The notes under the pieces are model-generated. The model did no database searches. It saw only the letters and a program-made list of their open reading frames with translations, and was not told where the DNA came from. A stretch of 64,000 nucleotides of DNA from assembly GCA_013298845.1 (NCBI GenBank), contig JAAFJN010000003.1, positions 240,989 to 304,988 of the forward strand, given 5' to 3'. Each line of letters opens with the position of its first letter. Position 1 is the stretch's first letter. A program made the translations under genes and the position numbers. Positions 8,425 to 16,583 of this stretch are shown in pieces. The stretch is from Chitinophagales bacterium. GTDB lineage: Bacteria; Bacteroidota; Bacteroidia; Chitinophagales; Saprospiraceae.

Positions 8425-9743
8425 TATTGTTCCCCTTCTGACTTCTTGACGTATTCTTTTAACCACTGGAAGGTAACCGATTTGGGGCGTTCCAGCGGGA
8501 GTGAAAGCGCACGCGCCCAGCACTGTGCTGCCAGTACACCCAATGCACGGCTTACCCCAAAAATAACGGTGTAGTAGTTGTACTCTTTCAGGCCGTAATG
8601 CACCAGAATGGAACCACTGTGCGCATCTACGTTAGGCCAGGGGTTTTTCACCTTGCCCAAGTCTGACAAAATGGGTGGTACCACATCGAATACTTTCCAA
8701 ACGATTTTTACCAAATCGCTGTCTTGGATGTTATTTTCGGCAAATTCCTTTTGCGCCATAAAACGCGGGTCGGGTTTGCGCAGAACGGCGTGGCCATAAC
8801 CCGGTACAACGCGACCAATCGCCAACGTGCTTTTTACGTAGTCGGCAATTTGTTCGCGGGTCGGTTTGCTTGTGCCAAGGGTATCCACCATTTTTTGGAT
8901 CCAACGCACTACTTCCTGGTTAGCCAAACCGTGCAATGGACCGGCCAACGAGTTCATGCCGGCACTGAGCGAAAGATAAGGGTCACTCAGGGTAGAGCCG
9001 GTGAGGTGGGTGGTATGTGCCGAAGCGTTACCACCTTCGTGGTCGGCGTGAATGGTCAGGAACAAACGCATGTATTCGCTGAAACCTTCGTTATCGAAGC
9101 CCAACATGTGTGCAAAGTTGCCGCCCCAGTCGAGGGAAATATCGGGCAGGGTTTGGGCACCATTGCGATAGATACGGTTATAAATATAGGCCGCGATACG
9201 TGGGAGGCGCGCGATGATATCCATCGTATCTTCGTAAGTGGCATCCCAGTATTCGGATTTGTTGAGGCCCATGGTGTAGCGCTGCGCAAATACGCTGGTA
9301 TTTTGCATGGCGAGGATACCAATCGACAATTGTGTCATGGGGTGGGCATCAATGGGCAGTGCTTCGATGGCCGTAAACACGTGATCGGGCACGTGCGAGC
9401 GGCGAACCCAGGCTTCGGTGAGCCATTTTACCTGCTCCTTCGTGGGGATATCGCCGGTGAGCATGAGCCAAAACAAACCTTCGGGCAGTGGTTCTTTGCC
9501 GTTGGGGGCGGAAGGAAGTTTTTCCTGGAGTTCAGGAATCGAATAACCACGGAAGCGGATACCCTCGGAGGCATCGAGGAGCGAAGGCTCCCACAACATG
9601 GAGGTAATATCGCGCATGCCGCCTACTATTTGATCAAGCGTAACATCGTCAACGTGACGTGCACCGTATTCCTTGGTAAATTCTTTTAATTCTTTGGCTT
9701 GGGCTTGCGATTTTTCAAAAAATATCTGTTTAAGAGCGTCCAT
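8424..9743 (-). CDS. gltA: Citrate synthase
   Basis: A 439-residue citrate synthase that condenses acetyl-CoA and oxaloacetate in the first step of the TCA cycle. Seen are the catalytic histidine regions ADHEGGNASAHT (near residue 235) and GPLHGLANQE (near residue 275), PGYGHAVLRKPDPR near residue 325 (the catalytic aspartate region lies further on), and the C-terminal SRALGVLAAQCWARAL. The sequence resembles the long form typical of mitochondria and of many Bacteroidota rather than the short bacterial hexameric enzyme. First gene of the cluster gltA > rsmI-like > small ORF with overlapping junctions, so all three should share one mRNA. Confidence 0.95.
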   Translation of the reverse strand: MDALKQIFFEKSQAQAKELKEFTKEYGARHVDDVTLDQIVGGMRDITSMLWEPSLLDASEGIRFRGYSIPELQEKLPSAPNGKEPLPEGLFWLMLTGDIPTKEQVKWLTEAWVRRSHVPDHVFTAIEALPIDAHPMTQLSIGILAMQNTSVFAQRYTMGLNKSEYWDATYEDTMDIIARLPRIAAYIYNRIYRNGAQTLPDISLDWGGNFAHMLGFDNEGFSEYMRLFLTIHADHEGGNASAHTTHLTGSTLSDPYLSLSAGMNSLAGPLHGLANQEVVRWIQKMVDTLGTSKPTREQIADYVKSTLAIGRVVPGYGHAVLRKPDPRFMAQKEFAENNIQDSDLVKIVWKVFDVVPPILSDLGKVKNPWPNVDAHSGSILVHYGLKEYNYYTVIFGVSRALGVLAAQCWARALSLPLERPKSVTFQWLKEYVKKSEGEQ

Positions 9744-9810
9744 AAAAATGTGTTGGAAAGGTTTGGGTGGTTAAAGGCTGGAAATAATAAGCAGAGATAA
9801 AAGCACAAAA

Positions 9811-9837
9811 GCGAAGTACCCCACAGGGCAACTTCGC
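9811..9837 (-). terminator. Rho-independent terminator after the PurA-like gene
   Basis: GCGAAGT and ACTTCGC form a short stem with a 13-base loop; on the minus strand it is followed by TTTTGTGCTTTTAT. It lies about 145 bases after the stop of the RGG/PurA gene and just upstream of the citrate synthase gene. The 140 bases between (9838-9982) hold no gene that I can support. Confidence 0.55.
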
Positions 9838-9982
9838 TTCTGATTATCTTTCATTTATCCTTGCTGACCTGCGCTACATTGCATAACATCATCAGGCAAC
9901 GCTTGGTTGCAAGGAAACGAACATTATTAAAATTACCGATTGTAACAGTTATTAGGCTGCCGTTTGAAACCGGACCACGCGT

Positions 9983-10726
9983 TTACCAGGAAACGTCGTC
10001 GTCTTCAGTTTTTTCTTTTTTACGGTCAGTCTTGGCTGCGTCATCGTCCTCGGAGAAGTCGTCGTTGCCGGCATCTTGGTGATCTTCGTCATCATCATCC
10101 ACGCGATTTTGCGCTTCCCATTCTGCCTGACGGCGATCAAATTCTTCGTAATCGAAATTGGGCATCAAGTCTTTTTTGACGTGATCTACCACTTCGTTCA
10201 ACGAAGCCACAAAACGGTTGAAATCTTCCTTGTAGAGGAAAATTTTGTGCCGTTTGTAACCGAAACCATCTTCGCGGCGTGTGCTTTCCGTAATGGTGAT
10301 GAAATAATCTTCACCGCGGGTTTTACGCACGTCCAGAAAATAGGTACGACGTTTACCGGCGCGTACTTTTTTGGAAAATACGCTTTCGTCCGAATCACGA
10401 TCGAATCCGCCACGGTCGCCACGGTCACCGCCGCGATCATTGCGTTCGTAACGGGAACGGCCACCAAAGTCGCCACCACGGCCACCACGGTCGCCACCAC
10501 CGCCGCCGCCATAACGTGGGCGGTCGTTGAAACCGCCGCGGCGATCACCACCACGGTCGTTGTTACGGTCGCCACCACGGTCGTTGCTGCGGTCGTTGTT
10601 GCGGTCACCGCCACGATCGCCACCGCGATCATTACGGCCATAACGGTCTCGGTCTCCTCCGTAACGCGGGCGGTCATTACCCCCTCTGTCGTCACGGTCT
10701 CCCCTGCTAAATTTCCCGAATTCCAC
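9983..10726 (-). CDS. PurA-like (DUF3276) nucleic-acid-binding protein with RGG/DRGG-repeat N-terminus
   Basis: A 247-residue protein in three parts. Residues about 1-115 are low-complexity and disordered, built from DRGG, NDRGGDR and GGGGGG units rich in Arg, Gly, Asp and Asn. Residues about 115-190 are the DUF3276/PUR-alpha-like domain (FSKKVRAGKRRTYFLDVRKTRGEDYF split over strands, then HKIFLYKEDFNRFVASL), a single-strand DNA/RNA-binding fold; ordinary bacterial members consist of little more than this domain. The C-terminal 50 residues are strongly acidic with a KKEK patch. The RGG region is expected to bind RNA or drive condensation, as in eukaryotic RGG proteins (inference). Single-gene unit with a -7 box at 10773-10780. 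Confidence 0.85.
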   Translation of the reverse strand: MEFGKFSRGDRDDRGGNDRPRYGGDRDRYGRNDRGGDRGGDRNNDRSNDRGGDRNNDRGGDRRGGFNDRPRYGGGGGGDRGGRGGDFGGRSRYERNDRGGDRGDRGGFDRDSDESVFSKKVRAGKRRTYFLDVRKTRGEDYFITITESTRREDGFGYKRHKIFLYKEDFNRFVASLNEVVDHVKKDLMPNFDYEEFDRRQAEWEAQNRVDDDDEDHQDAGNDDFSEDDDAAKTDRKKEKTEDDDVSW

Positions 10727-10772
10727 TATATCTATTGTTTTGGTGAAAAAGTATAATTGTTAAAACTTGGGA

Positions 10773-10780
10773 CAAAGGTA
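10773..10780 (-). promoter_or_regulatory. -7 box for the RGG/PurA gene
   Basis: TACCTTTG on the minus strand, a full match to TAnnTTTG. It lies 46 bases before the ATG, leaving a leader of roughly 40 bases. No good -33 TTTG is seen at the expected distance. Confidence 0.5.
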
Positions 10781-10868
10781 TATTTTTCATCCACAGTTAG
10801 TATGTCCTTTGAAAAAAACATTCTTAAAATTAGCAAAATAGCCTAATTTTTGCTTTAAAATAGCAAAA

Positions 10869-11447
10869 TTACTGGGCAGTCGGTACGCTTAATGTATCTT
10901 TTGCCTGTTGTTTGGCCATTTCTTCCGTAATTCTTTTCAGATTTTCCAAACCCATTTCGTAGTCTTTTCCCAATGCTTTATCCACATCGGTAAACATCAT
11001 AAAACCATTCATCGGAAATGGAGCCTTCATGTCAAATGTCCAGTGCACTTTGGTTACATTGCCTTTTTCTTCAAAAATAAAAGCCGTTGGTGATGTGCTT
11101 TCAAAAGGGCGGATAAACTCCGTTTTGCAATCAATACGGGTGGGCGACATTGCCGTAATGGTTTGGCTGCCTTCACCCACGTTATCGTTGCCATTCCACG
11201 AGTGCTTCGCGCCAACTTCCCCGTCGGGGCCGCTCACCGTGGTTTTTTGCTGCGGGTCCAGGGCCGTCCAGGGCGACCAGGCATCAAAGTTTTTGAAATG
11301 ACGCACGTAGTCATACACCAACTGTTTGGGCGCGTTAATTTCCATGCTGCGTTCGATGTGGTATTCTTTTTTGGCAAAAAGGCCCAACAAAACAATAAAC
11401 CCGGCGATGCCTAACGCGATGTACAATAATATTTTTAAAAATTTCAT
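10869..11447 (-). CDS. SRPBCC/START-like protein with N-terminal membrane segment
   Basis: A 192-residue protein. Start is ATG at 11445-11447; the open frame to 11576 crosses the promoter region and is rejected. Residues about 3-24 (LKILLYIALGIAGFIVLLGL) form one membrane segment. The rest is an SRPBCC (polyketide cyclase/START-like) hydrophobic-ligand cavity domain: HIERSMEINAPKQLVYDYV, FKNFDAWSPWTALDP and VHWTFDMKAPFP are typical of the family. Such proteins bind lipids or other hydrophobic small molecules, or act as transcription cofactors; the ligand here is unknown. Divergent from aroQ; the two genes share a promoter region of about 100 bases. Confidence 0.82.
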   Translation of the reverse strand: MKFLKILLYIALGIAGFIVLLGLFAKKEYHIERSMEINAPKQLVYDYVRHFKNFDAWSPWTALDPQQKTTVSGPDGEVGAKHSWNGNDNVGEGSQTITAMSPTRIDCKTEFIRPFESTSPTAFIFEEKGNVTKVHWTFDMKAPFPMNGFMMFTDVDKALGKDYEMGLENLKRITEEMAKQQAKDTLSVPTAQ

Positions 11448-11474
11448 AATTGCTGTTTTAGTCGGGCAAATTTT

Positions 11475-11482
11475 CAAAACTA
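11475..11482 (-). promoter_or_regulatory. -7 box for the SRPBCC gene
   Basis: TAGTTTTG on the minus strand matches TAnnTTTG. It lies 27 bases before the ATG at 11447. A TTTG occurs 25 bases upstream, slightly farther than usual. It supports the start chosen at 11447. Confidence 0.5.
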
Positions 11483-11537
11483 TTTTGCATATTTTTGCTT
11501 TTTTGGACAAAGGAATTTTAAAAACGGGCTTAAAAAC

Positions 11538-11545
11538 TATATTTG
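11538..11545 (+). promoter_or_regulatory. -7 box for aroQ
   Basis: TATATTTG matches TAnnTTTG and lies eight bases before the ATG at 11554, so the mRNA would have a leader of only a few bases. No convincing -33 element. Confidence 0.5.
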
Positions 11546-11553
11546 CCCCTGAA

Positions 11554-11976
11554 ATGAAAGAAATCCACATCATCAATGGGCCTAACCTGAATCTTTTGGG
11601 GCGCCGCCAACCCGAAATTTACGGCAGCCAAACCTTTGAGGCGTATTTTGCTACTTTGCAAGCGGCCTTCCCGCAGGTACGGTTACATTATTTCCAAAGT
11701 AACCACGAAGGAGCGCTGCTCGACTATATCCACGAACACGGTTTCCGGGCCGATGGCTTTGTACTCAATGCCGGGGCTTATACGCACACCTCCATCGCGC
11801 TGGCCGATGCCATTGCCGGGGTGAAAACGCCGGTCATTGAGGTGCACATCAGTAATGTTTACGCCCGCGAAAGTTTCCGGCACCATTCGTTTATCGCTGC
11901 TGTGTGCAAGGGCGCTATCGTTGGGCTGGGCCTGCGCGGTTATGCGTTGGCCATTACGGCACTATTGGATGAATAG
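11554..11976 (+). CDS. aroQ: 3-dehydroquinate dehydratase, type II
   Basis: A 140-residue type II dehydroquinase, which dehydrates 3-dehydroquinate to 3-dehydroshikimate in the shikimate pathway. Seen: IINGPNLNLLGRRQPEIYG at the N-terminus (with the catalytic tyrosine), QSNHEGALLDYIHE near residue 48, NAGAYTHTSIALADA near residue 73, and the catalytic histidine segment EVHISNVYARESFRHHS. Length is normal for the dodecameric enzyme. The frame is open from 11326 but ATG at 11554 is the family start and sits eight bases after a -7 box. Its last codons form half of a 16-bp hairpin stem (see 11951-11987). Confidence 0.95.
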   Translation: MKEIHIINGPNLNLLGRRQPEIYGSQTFEAYFATLQAAFPQVRLHYFQSNHEGALLDYIHEHGFRADGFVLNAGAYTHTSIALADAIAGVKTPVIEVHISNVYARESFRHHSFIAAVCKGAIVGLGLRGYALAITALLDE

Positions 11977-11987
11977 TGCCGTAATGG
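11951..11987. terminator. Strong hairpin overlapping the end of aroQ
   Basis: CCATTACGGCACTATT at 11951-11966 is perfectly complementary to AATAGTGCCGTAATGG at 11972-11987 with a five-base loop; the aroQ stop codon (11974-11976) is inside the right arm. The U-run after it is weak (GGTTTTAG). It sits between the convergent aroQ and T9SS-protein genes and can act in both directions. Confidence 0.65.
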
Positions 11988-11997
11988 TTGATCGGTT

Positions 11998-13689
11998 TTA
12001 GCGTACTACCGTCAGTTTGTGCACGGCGGTGCCGGTGTTATCGGTCATTTGCAGGAAATACTGCCCGTTGGGTACCGATAATTGAACATCTACCTGCTGC
12101 GCAAGGATATTTTGCCGTTCAAAAACCAATTTGCCCGAAATATCCACCACACTCAGGCGGCCATCTTGTGGAATATGGTCGAAACGTACCGTAAAATTAC
12201 CCGACGATGGATTGGGCGCAACCAACATCTTCGTTTGAACCGGTGCGGTGGCTACCCCGGAAGTGCCGGTGTTGATTTTGGCCACAAATACCCCGTTGCC
12301 GGAGAAAAATTGCCCGCCTATGGTGCCGCCTTCCACCAGGGAGCCACTGACGTACAGGTAACCCGCGTCATCCACGTCAATGGTGTTGCCGTATCCAATA
12401 TTCACAACGCCTTCGCACCCAATACCGCCAATATTGGCCGCAGCGGGTGGCGTGTTAGGGTTGCCGGTAGCCACGAGGGCATCGGCGCAATCCACAAATT
12501 CCAAAATATTGTTGTCAATCACCACTGTTTCATCAAAGAGAAAACCACCGGAGTAATAGTTGTTGCTGTCGTCAACGGCTACGCCCAGAAACACGTACGA
12601 TTCGTTGTTGTTAGTGGCGTACATGGGGATGCTGAACGCTGTTGGTCCCAAAACCATAACACAACCCGCAAATTCGGAAGTGCTCGTGTTAAGGATATTG
12701 GTTCCGTCCAGTTGGAGGGAACCCGCAAAATCAAGGGTCAGGTAAACCGACCCCGAATTATTAAGGTCAATATCCAGAATGTCCATGTATTCGTCGCTGA
12801 TAAAACTGCGCGCCCATTGCGGTTCACCGAGTTCATTGTACAGCACAACGTACTGTCCTCCGCCTACGCCGGGGCTTTCCAGTACCACATTATTACCAAA
12901 GTTGACCCCATTGATATAATCGCCGGAGAGCGCAAATTGCCCGTTGGGGGCCACCGAAAACGTGTAGGGCTTTGCCTGGTTCGAGCCTGGTTCAAGCGTT
13001 TTACCCCAAATGAGGGTACCATTTCCGTCCATCTTTAGCACAAACTGACTGTTGTCGGCTTCGTTCGTAAAGGTATTGCCGTCCACTACAATGGTGTTGT
13101 TGTCGGTGCTGGTGGCCAGGTACAGGTTGCCAGCGGCATCGCACCCGAGGCCAGCGGGCAGCAGACCTGTGCCGTCTTCCGTTTCGATGGATTTTGCCCA
13201 AACCGGCGTGCCTTCAGGGTTTAGTTTGGTAATAAAAAGGGCGTTGCAATTGCAGGCTGGCGGTGGGAGCGTAACGGAATTGCCCAAGTCAACGGCCTGG
13301 TTGTACAACGTGGCAATGTAGATATTACCCGCGTTGTCACCCGCGATGCGCGCCTGTGTTTCCTCTGGGTCACCGAAATCCGTTACCGTTGGAAATGTTT
13401 TTTCCCGAATAAATTGACCCTCATCATTCGTATTAAAATAATACAGGGTAGTGGTGGGAGACTCTTCACCAACAATGGTGACCGAGTCGGCTTCGATGGG
13501 GGAATTGGCCGCCATTAATAAATGGCTGTTGCCGTCGGCATCTACCCAGAAATCGGCTACCAAGCCGTAAAATTCGGACGTGCTGCCCAGTAGGCGGTAG
13601 TTTTTTACCCAATCCACCTCGTTAATTTGAGCGGAAAGGGAATAGGAAATGGTTGAAAATAACAGTAATGTGAATAGTAGTTGTTTCAT
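11998..13689 (-). CDS. T9SS-secreted protein with type A C-terminal sorting domain
   Basis: A 563-residue secreted protein. The signal peptide is MKQLLFTLLLFSTISYSLSA (cleavage before QINEV). The body contains several degenerate repeats of the form DxxGNxYxA / DDAGYLYVSG together with FITKLNPEGTPVWAKS, FVLKMDGNGTLIWGK and YNELGEPQWARS, which look like the SBBP/beta-propeller type repeats seen in many Bacteroidota secreted proteins. The last 80 residues are a T9SS type A sorting domain (MLVAPNPSSGNFTVRF, VVDISGKLVFE, NGQYFLQMTDNTG, HKLTVVR). It should be exported through T9SS and attached to the cell surface or released. The function of the propeller-like part is unknown. Single-gene unit. Confidence 0.85.
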   Translation of the reverse strand: MKQLLFTLLLFSTISYSLSAQINEVDWVKNYRLLGSTSEFYGLVADFWVDADGNSHLLMAANSPIEADSVTIVGEESPTTTLYYFNTNDEGQFIREKTFPTVTDFGDPEETQARIAGDNAGNIYIATLYNQAVDLGNSVTLPPPACNCNALFITKLNPEGTPVWAKSIETEDGTGLLPAGLGCDAAGNLYLATSTDNNTIVVDGNTFTNEADNSQFVLKMDGNGTLIWGKTLEPGSNQAKPYTFSVAPNGQFALSGDYINGVNFGNNVVLESPGVGGGQYVVLYNELGEPQWARSFISDEYMDILDIDLNNSGSVYLTLDFAGSLQLDGTNILNTSTSEFAGCVMVLGPTAFSIPMYATNNNESYVFLGVAVDDSNNYYSGGFLFDETVVIDNNILEFVDCADALVATGNPNTPPAAANIGGIGCEGVVNIGYGNTIDVDDAGYLYVSGSLVEGGTIGGQFFSGNGVFVAKINTGTSGVATAPVQTKMLVAPNPSSGNFTVRFDHIPQDGRLSVVDISGKLVFERQNILAQQVDVQLSVPNGQYFLQMTDNTGTAVHKLTVVR

Positions 13690-13710
13690 AAGCGTTGATA
13701 TTTATGGTTA

Positions 13711-13749
13711 AAAAATGGCGTTTATGCCGCAAAAAGCCACATAAACGCC
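13711..13749 (-). terminator. Terminator after moxR
   Basis: GGCGTTTATG at 13717-13726 pairs with CATAAACGCC at 13740-13749; on the minus strand it is followed by ATTTTTT, a good U-run. It lies about 60 bases after the stop of the minus-strand moxR gene. The opposite face, followed by GTCTTTTATT, could also work but no plus-strand gene ends there. Confidence 0.65.
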
Positions 13750-13811
13750 GTCTTTTATTAGAAAGGTTGTCTAATGTTTTTCAAAAAACGTTAGCGTACC
13801 TCAGGATCTAC

Positions 13812-14825
13812 CTATCTCGGAACTTCAATTTTTTTCAAAATGCTGTCAATGACCTCGCGGGTGGTGTAACCCTCCATTTCGCGCTCGGGGGTCAGAATAA
13901 CGCGGTGGTTGAGCACCGGATAACTCACGTAACGAATATCATCGGGGGTAACAAAATTACGCCCGGCCATGGCAGCGACAACTTTGGCCGTTTTCATGAT
14001 GGCCAATGAGGCGCGCGGGCTGGCCCCGAGGTAAAGATCGGCATCTTCGCGGGTATGGTGTACCACGGCGGCAATGTAGTCGAGCAGTTCTTCGCGGATA
14101 AACACCTGTTCGGCCCGTTTGCGGCAGTCGGCAATATCGGCGGGAGAAAGCACGGAGGAAACCGTTTTGCGGATTTCGCCCGAAAAGTCATTCACGAAGC
14201 GGCGCAAAATTTGCTGTTCTTCGCTGAGTTCGGGGTATTTCATCACAATTTTGAACAAAAAACGATCCAATTGTGCTTCCGGGAGTTTGTACGTGCCTTC
14301 CTGTTCGATGGGGTTTTGGGTAGCCAGTACAAAAAACGGTTCCGACATTTTGTACGTGTGGCCATCTACCGTGACCTGCAATTCTTCCATGACTTCGAAC
14401 AACGCCGATTGGGTTTTGGCCGGGGCGCGGTTGATTTCGTCAATGAGAATAATATTGGAAAATACCGGACCCGATTTAAAGTTAAACTCCGATGTTTTCA
14501 TGTTGTACACCGGCGTACCCACCACGTCGGCGGGCATCAGATCGGGGGTGAACTGAATGCGGCTAAAAGCAGCGTCCACCGATTGGGCGAGCATTTTGGC
14601 GGCCAGGGTTTTGGCAATACCCGGTACACCTTCGAGCAGCACGTGACCACCGGCGAACAGCGCGGTGATCATCAGGTCGAGCATATCGTCTTGCCCAACG
14701 ATCACTTTACCCATTTCCTGCCGGATGCGCTCGGCGCGGGCCTGAACGGGCGAAACATCCACCCCGTGGTGTTGAATTTCCGGCGTTTCTTCCGGTTGCG
14801 GTTGTTGTTCGTTTAGTTCTTCCAT
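13812..14825 (-). CDS. MoxR-family AAA ATPase
   Basis: A 337-residue MoxR ATPase, a chaperone-like AAA+ protein that usually acts with VWA-domain partners in protein or cofactor maturation. Seen: Walker A GVPGIAKTL (near residue 80), Walker B ILIDEINRAP (near residue 127), sensor-1 ATQNPIEQEGTYKLPEAQLDRF, and the C-terminal GASPRASLAIMKTA helix. The start follows three bases after the stop of lpd, so the two form an operon, an unusual pairing. No DUF58, BatA or VWA gene lies next to it. A second MoxR (45465-46421) is a different subfamily. Its N-terminus carries a glutamine/proline/glutamate-rich stretch of about 20 residues. Confidence 0.92.
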   Translation of the reverse strand: MEELNEQQPQPEETPEIQHHGVDVSPVQARAERIRQEMGKVIVGQDDMLDLMITALFAGGHVLLEGVPGIAKTLAAKMLAQSVDAAFSRIQFTPDLMPADVVGTPVYNMKTSEFNFKSGPVFSNIILIDEINRAPAKTQSALFEVMEELQVTVDGHTYKMSEPFFVLATQNPIEQEGTYKLPEAQLDRFLFKIVMKYPELSEEQQILRRFVNDFSGEIRKTVSSVLSPADIADCRKRAEQVFIREELLDYIAAVVHHTREDADLYLGASPRASLAIMKTAKVVAAMAGRNFVTPDDIRYVSYPVLNHRVILTPEREMEGYTTREVIDSILKKIEVPR

Positions 14826-14828
14826 ACC

Positions 14829-16235
14829 TTAAATATGTATTGCGCGGTTGCCGGTAGCGGCCAACGCGGCTTCTTTCATGGCTTCGGTGTAGGTGGGGTG
14901 GGCGTGGCTCATGCGGGCGGCATCTTCGGCGGAGGCGCGGAATTCCATGAGCGTCACGGCTTCGGCGATCATATCGGCAGTCCGGGCACCCACCATGTGT
15001 ACGCCCAAAATCTCGTCGGTTTCCTTGTGGGCCAATACTTTCACCATGCCGTCGAGGTCCATACTGGCGCGGGCGCGTCCGAGGGCGCGGAAGGGGAATT
15101 TGCCCACTTTATACGGGGTTCCGCTTTCTTTTAACTGCTCTTCGGTGTACCCTACGGCTGCTACTTCGGGCCAAGTGTAAACAACGCCCGGAATCAGGTT
15201 GTAGTTGATATGCGGGTGCTGACCGGCAATGACTTCGGCCACAAAAACACCTTCTTCTTCGGCTTTGTGGGCCAACATGGCACCTTGTACCACGTCGCCA
15301 ATGGCATATACGCCGGGAACACTTGTTTCGAGGTGGTTATTCACCGGAATACGACCTTTCTCGTCGGGGGTAATGCCGATATTTTCCAAACCAAGGTTAT
15401 CGGTATAAGGGCGGCGACCAATGGCCACGAGGCAGTAATCTACCTCCATCGTGAGTTGTTTGGATTCGTCGTCGCGGCTTTGGGCAACCACTTTTACCTT
15501 TTTTGCCGATGGTTTTACGTCGGTTACCGCGTGGCGGAGGTGAAATTGCATACCAATGTTTTTGAGTGATTTCATCAGTTCGCGGCTGCAATCGCTGTCC
15601 ATGGTCGCAATAATGCGGTCCATGTATTCGATGACGTGCACTTCGGTACCGAGGCGCTGGTACACGCTACCCAATTCCAAACCGATCACGCCACCGCCGA
15701 TGATCACCATACTTTTGGGTACGGATTCGAGTTTGAGGGCTTCTGTGCTGGTGATTACGCGTTTTTTATCGTAGTTAAACGCGGCAGGAACGATGGGTTT
15801 TGAACCCGTGGCGATGATGATTTTTTGCGTTTGGAGGGTATTGGTCGCGCCATCGCTGGCCGCAACGGCAACGGTATTTTTATTGACGATGGAGCCGTGT
15901 CCGTAATGTACGTCAATTTTATTTTTTTTCATCAAAAACTCCACTCCCTTATTGTTGTCGGTCACCACTTCGGTTTTGCGCTTCATCATTTGCGCCATAT
16001 TTACTTTTACCGAGTTCACATCAATGCCGTGGGTGGCGAAAGTATGCGTGGCGTTGTGGTAATGCTCGGAGGAGTCGAGCAACGCCTTGGATGGAATACA
16101 ACCCACGTTCAGGCAAGTGCCGCCCAAAACGGGGTAGCGCTCTACAATGGCGGTTTTCATTCCTAATTGTGCACAACGGATCGCAGCCACATATCCACCC
16201 GGGCCGGAGCCTATAACTATGACATCGTAATTCAT
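14829..16235 (-). CDS. lpdA: Dihydrolipoyl dehydrogenase
   Basis: A 468-residue FAD flavoprotein, the E3 subunit of the pyruvate, 2-oxoglutarate and branched-chain 2-oxoacid dehydrogenase complexes, which reoxidises dihydrolipoamide with NAD. Seen: FAD-binding GSGPGGYVAAIR at the N-terminus, redox-active disulfide GGTCLNVGCIPSKAL near residue 40, NAD-binding GGGVIGLELGSVY near residue 180, AIGDVVQGAMLAHKAEEEG near residue 315, and the C-terminal active-site HAHPTYTEAMKEAA. Full length, no anomalies. It leads the operon lpd > moxR and has a -7 box at 16272-16279. Other complex subunits are not in the window. Confidence 0.96.
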   Translation of the reverse strand: MNYDVIVIGSGPGGYVAAIRCAQLGMKTAIVERYPVLGGTCLNVGCIPSKALLDSSEHYHNATHTFATHGIDVNSVKVNMAQMMKRKTEVVTDNNKGVEFLMKKNKIDVHYGHGSIVNKNTVAVAASDGATNTLQTQKIIIATGSKPIVPAAFNYDKKRVITSTEALKLESVPKSMVIIGGGVIGLELGSVYQRLGTEVHVIEYMDRIIATMDSDCSRELMKSLKNIGMQFHLRHAVTDVKPSAKKVKVVAQSRDDESKQLTMEVDYCLVAIGRRPYTDNLGLENIGITPDEKGRIPVNNHLETSVPGVYAIGDVVQGAMLAHKAEEEGVFVAEVIAGQHPHINYNLIPGVVYTWPEVAAVGYTEEQLKESGTPYKVGKFPFRALGRARASMDLDGMVKVLAHKETDEILGVHMVGARTADMIAEAVTLMEFRASAEDAARMSHAHPTYTEAMKEAALAATGNRAIHI

Positions 16236-16271
16236 ATTTTTATTTTAAAATTTGTTCAAGAATTGGACGGA

Positions 16272-16279
16272 CAAAGGTA
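16272..16279 (-). promoter_or_regulatory. -7 box for lpd-moxR
   Basis: TACCTTTG on the minus strand, 36 bases before the lpd ATG. No clear -33 TTTG at the usual distance. Confidence 0.5.
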
Positions 16280-16583
16280 TATGTTTCAGGCTGTATTATT
16301 GGAAGAAATTTTGAGTATCGGTTGGGTTAGATTTGGGCTGAAATGCCGCCGCCGTACCTGGCTTTTGTGAAAAAGCGTCTCAGTGGAGACAAAATGAAGG
16401 TTAATGCCTCAAAAAACAAATAGAAACCATTCCGGCGGCGTTTTGTTATCCGTTGTGTTGCGCGCAATGCCGGGTAAACGGAGACGGCCCCTGCACTTTT
16501 ACCCAACTGGCGCTGCCGCACGTTTTATCCAAGTACCGGCGCAGCCGCGAACCCCGCGATGCTGCGTTTAAATTTTATCAAAA
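16280..16583. other. Intergenic region between lpd and msrA, no gene recognised
   Basis: About 300 bases between divergent genes. The part nearest msrA (16430-16560) is more G+C-rich than typical intergenic DNA of this window and has short open frames on both strands, none with a recognisable domain or good start. A small GTCTC/GAGAC stem lies near 16377-16390. I cannot support a gene here; it may be a decayed coding remnant. Confidence 0.4.

Noticed and set aside
8724-9689. 321-codon open frame on the plus strand opposite citrate synthase, and similar long antisense frames (12082-13038, 17488-18072, 10076-10756)
   Set aside because: They mirror well-conserved genes on the other strand, have no recognisable domains, and carry composition typical of reverse-complement frames of G+C-moderate coding DNA.
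9838-9982. Possible tRNA or small RNA in the gap between the PurA gene and its terminator
   Set aside because: No cloverleaf with CCA-compatible acceptor and T-loop could be drawn; only a short hairpin candidate.
10198-10695. Alternative frames rich in Thr, Val and Ala across the RGG gene
   Set aside because: They are frameshifted readings of the simple-sequence repeat that encodes the RGG region; the real frame has the PUR domain.
16327-16521. Minus-strand ORF in the lpd-msrA gap
   Set aside because: No recognised domain, no promoter or partner; weak composition argument only.
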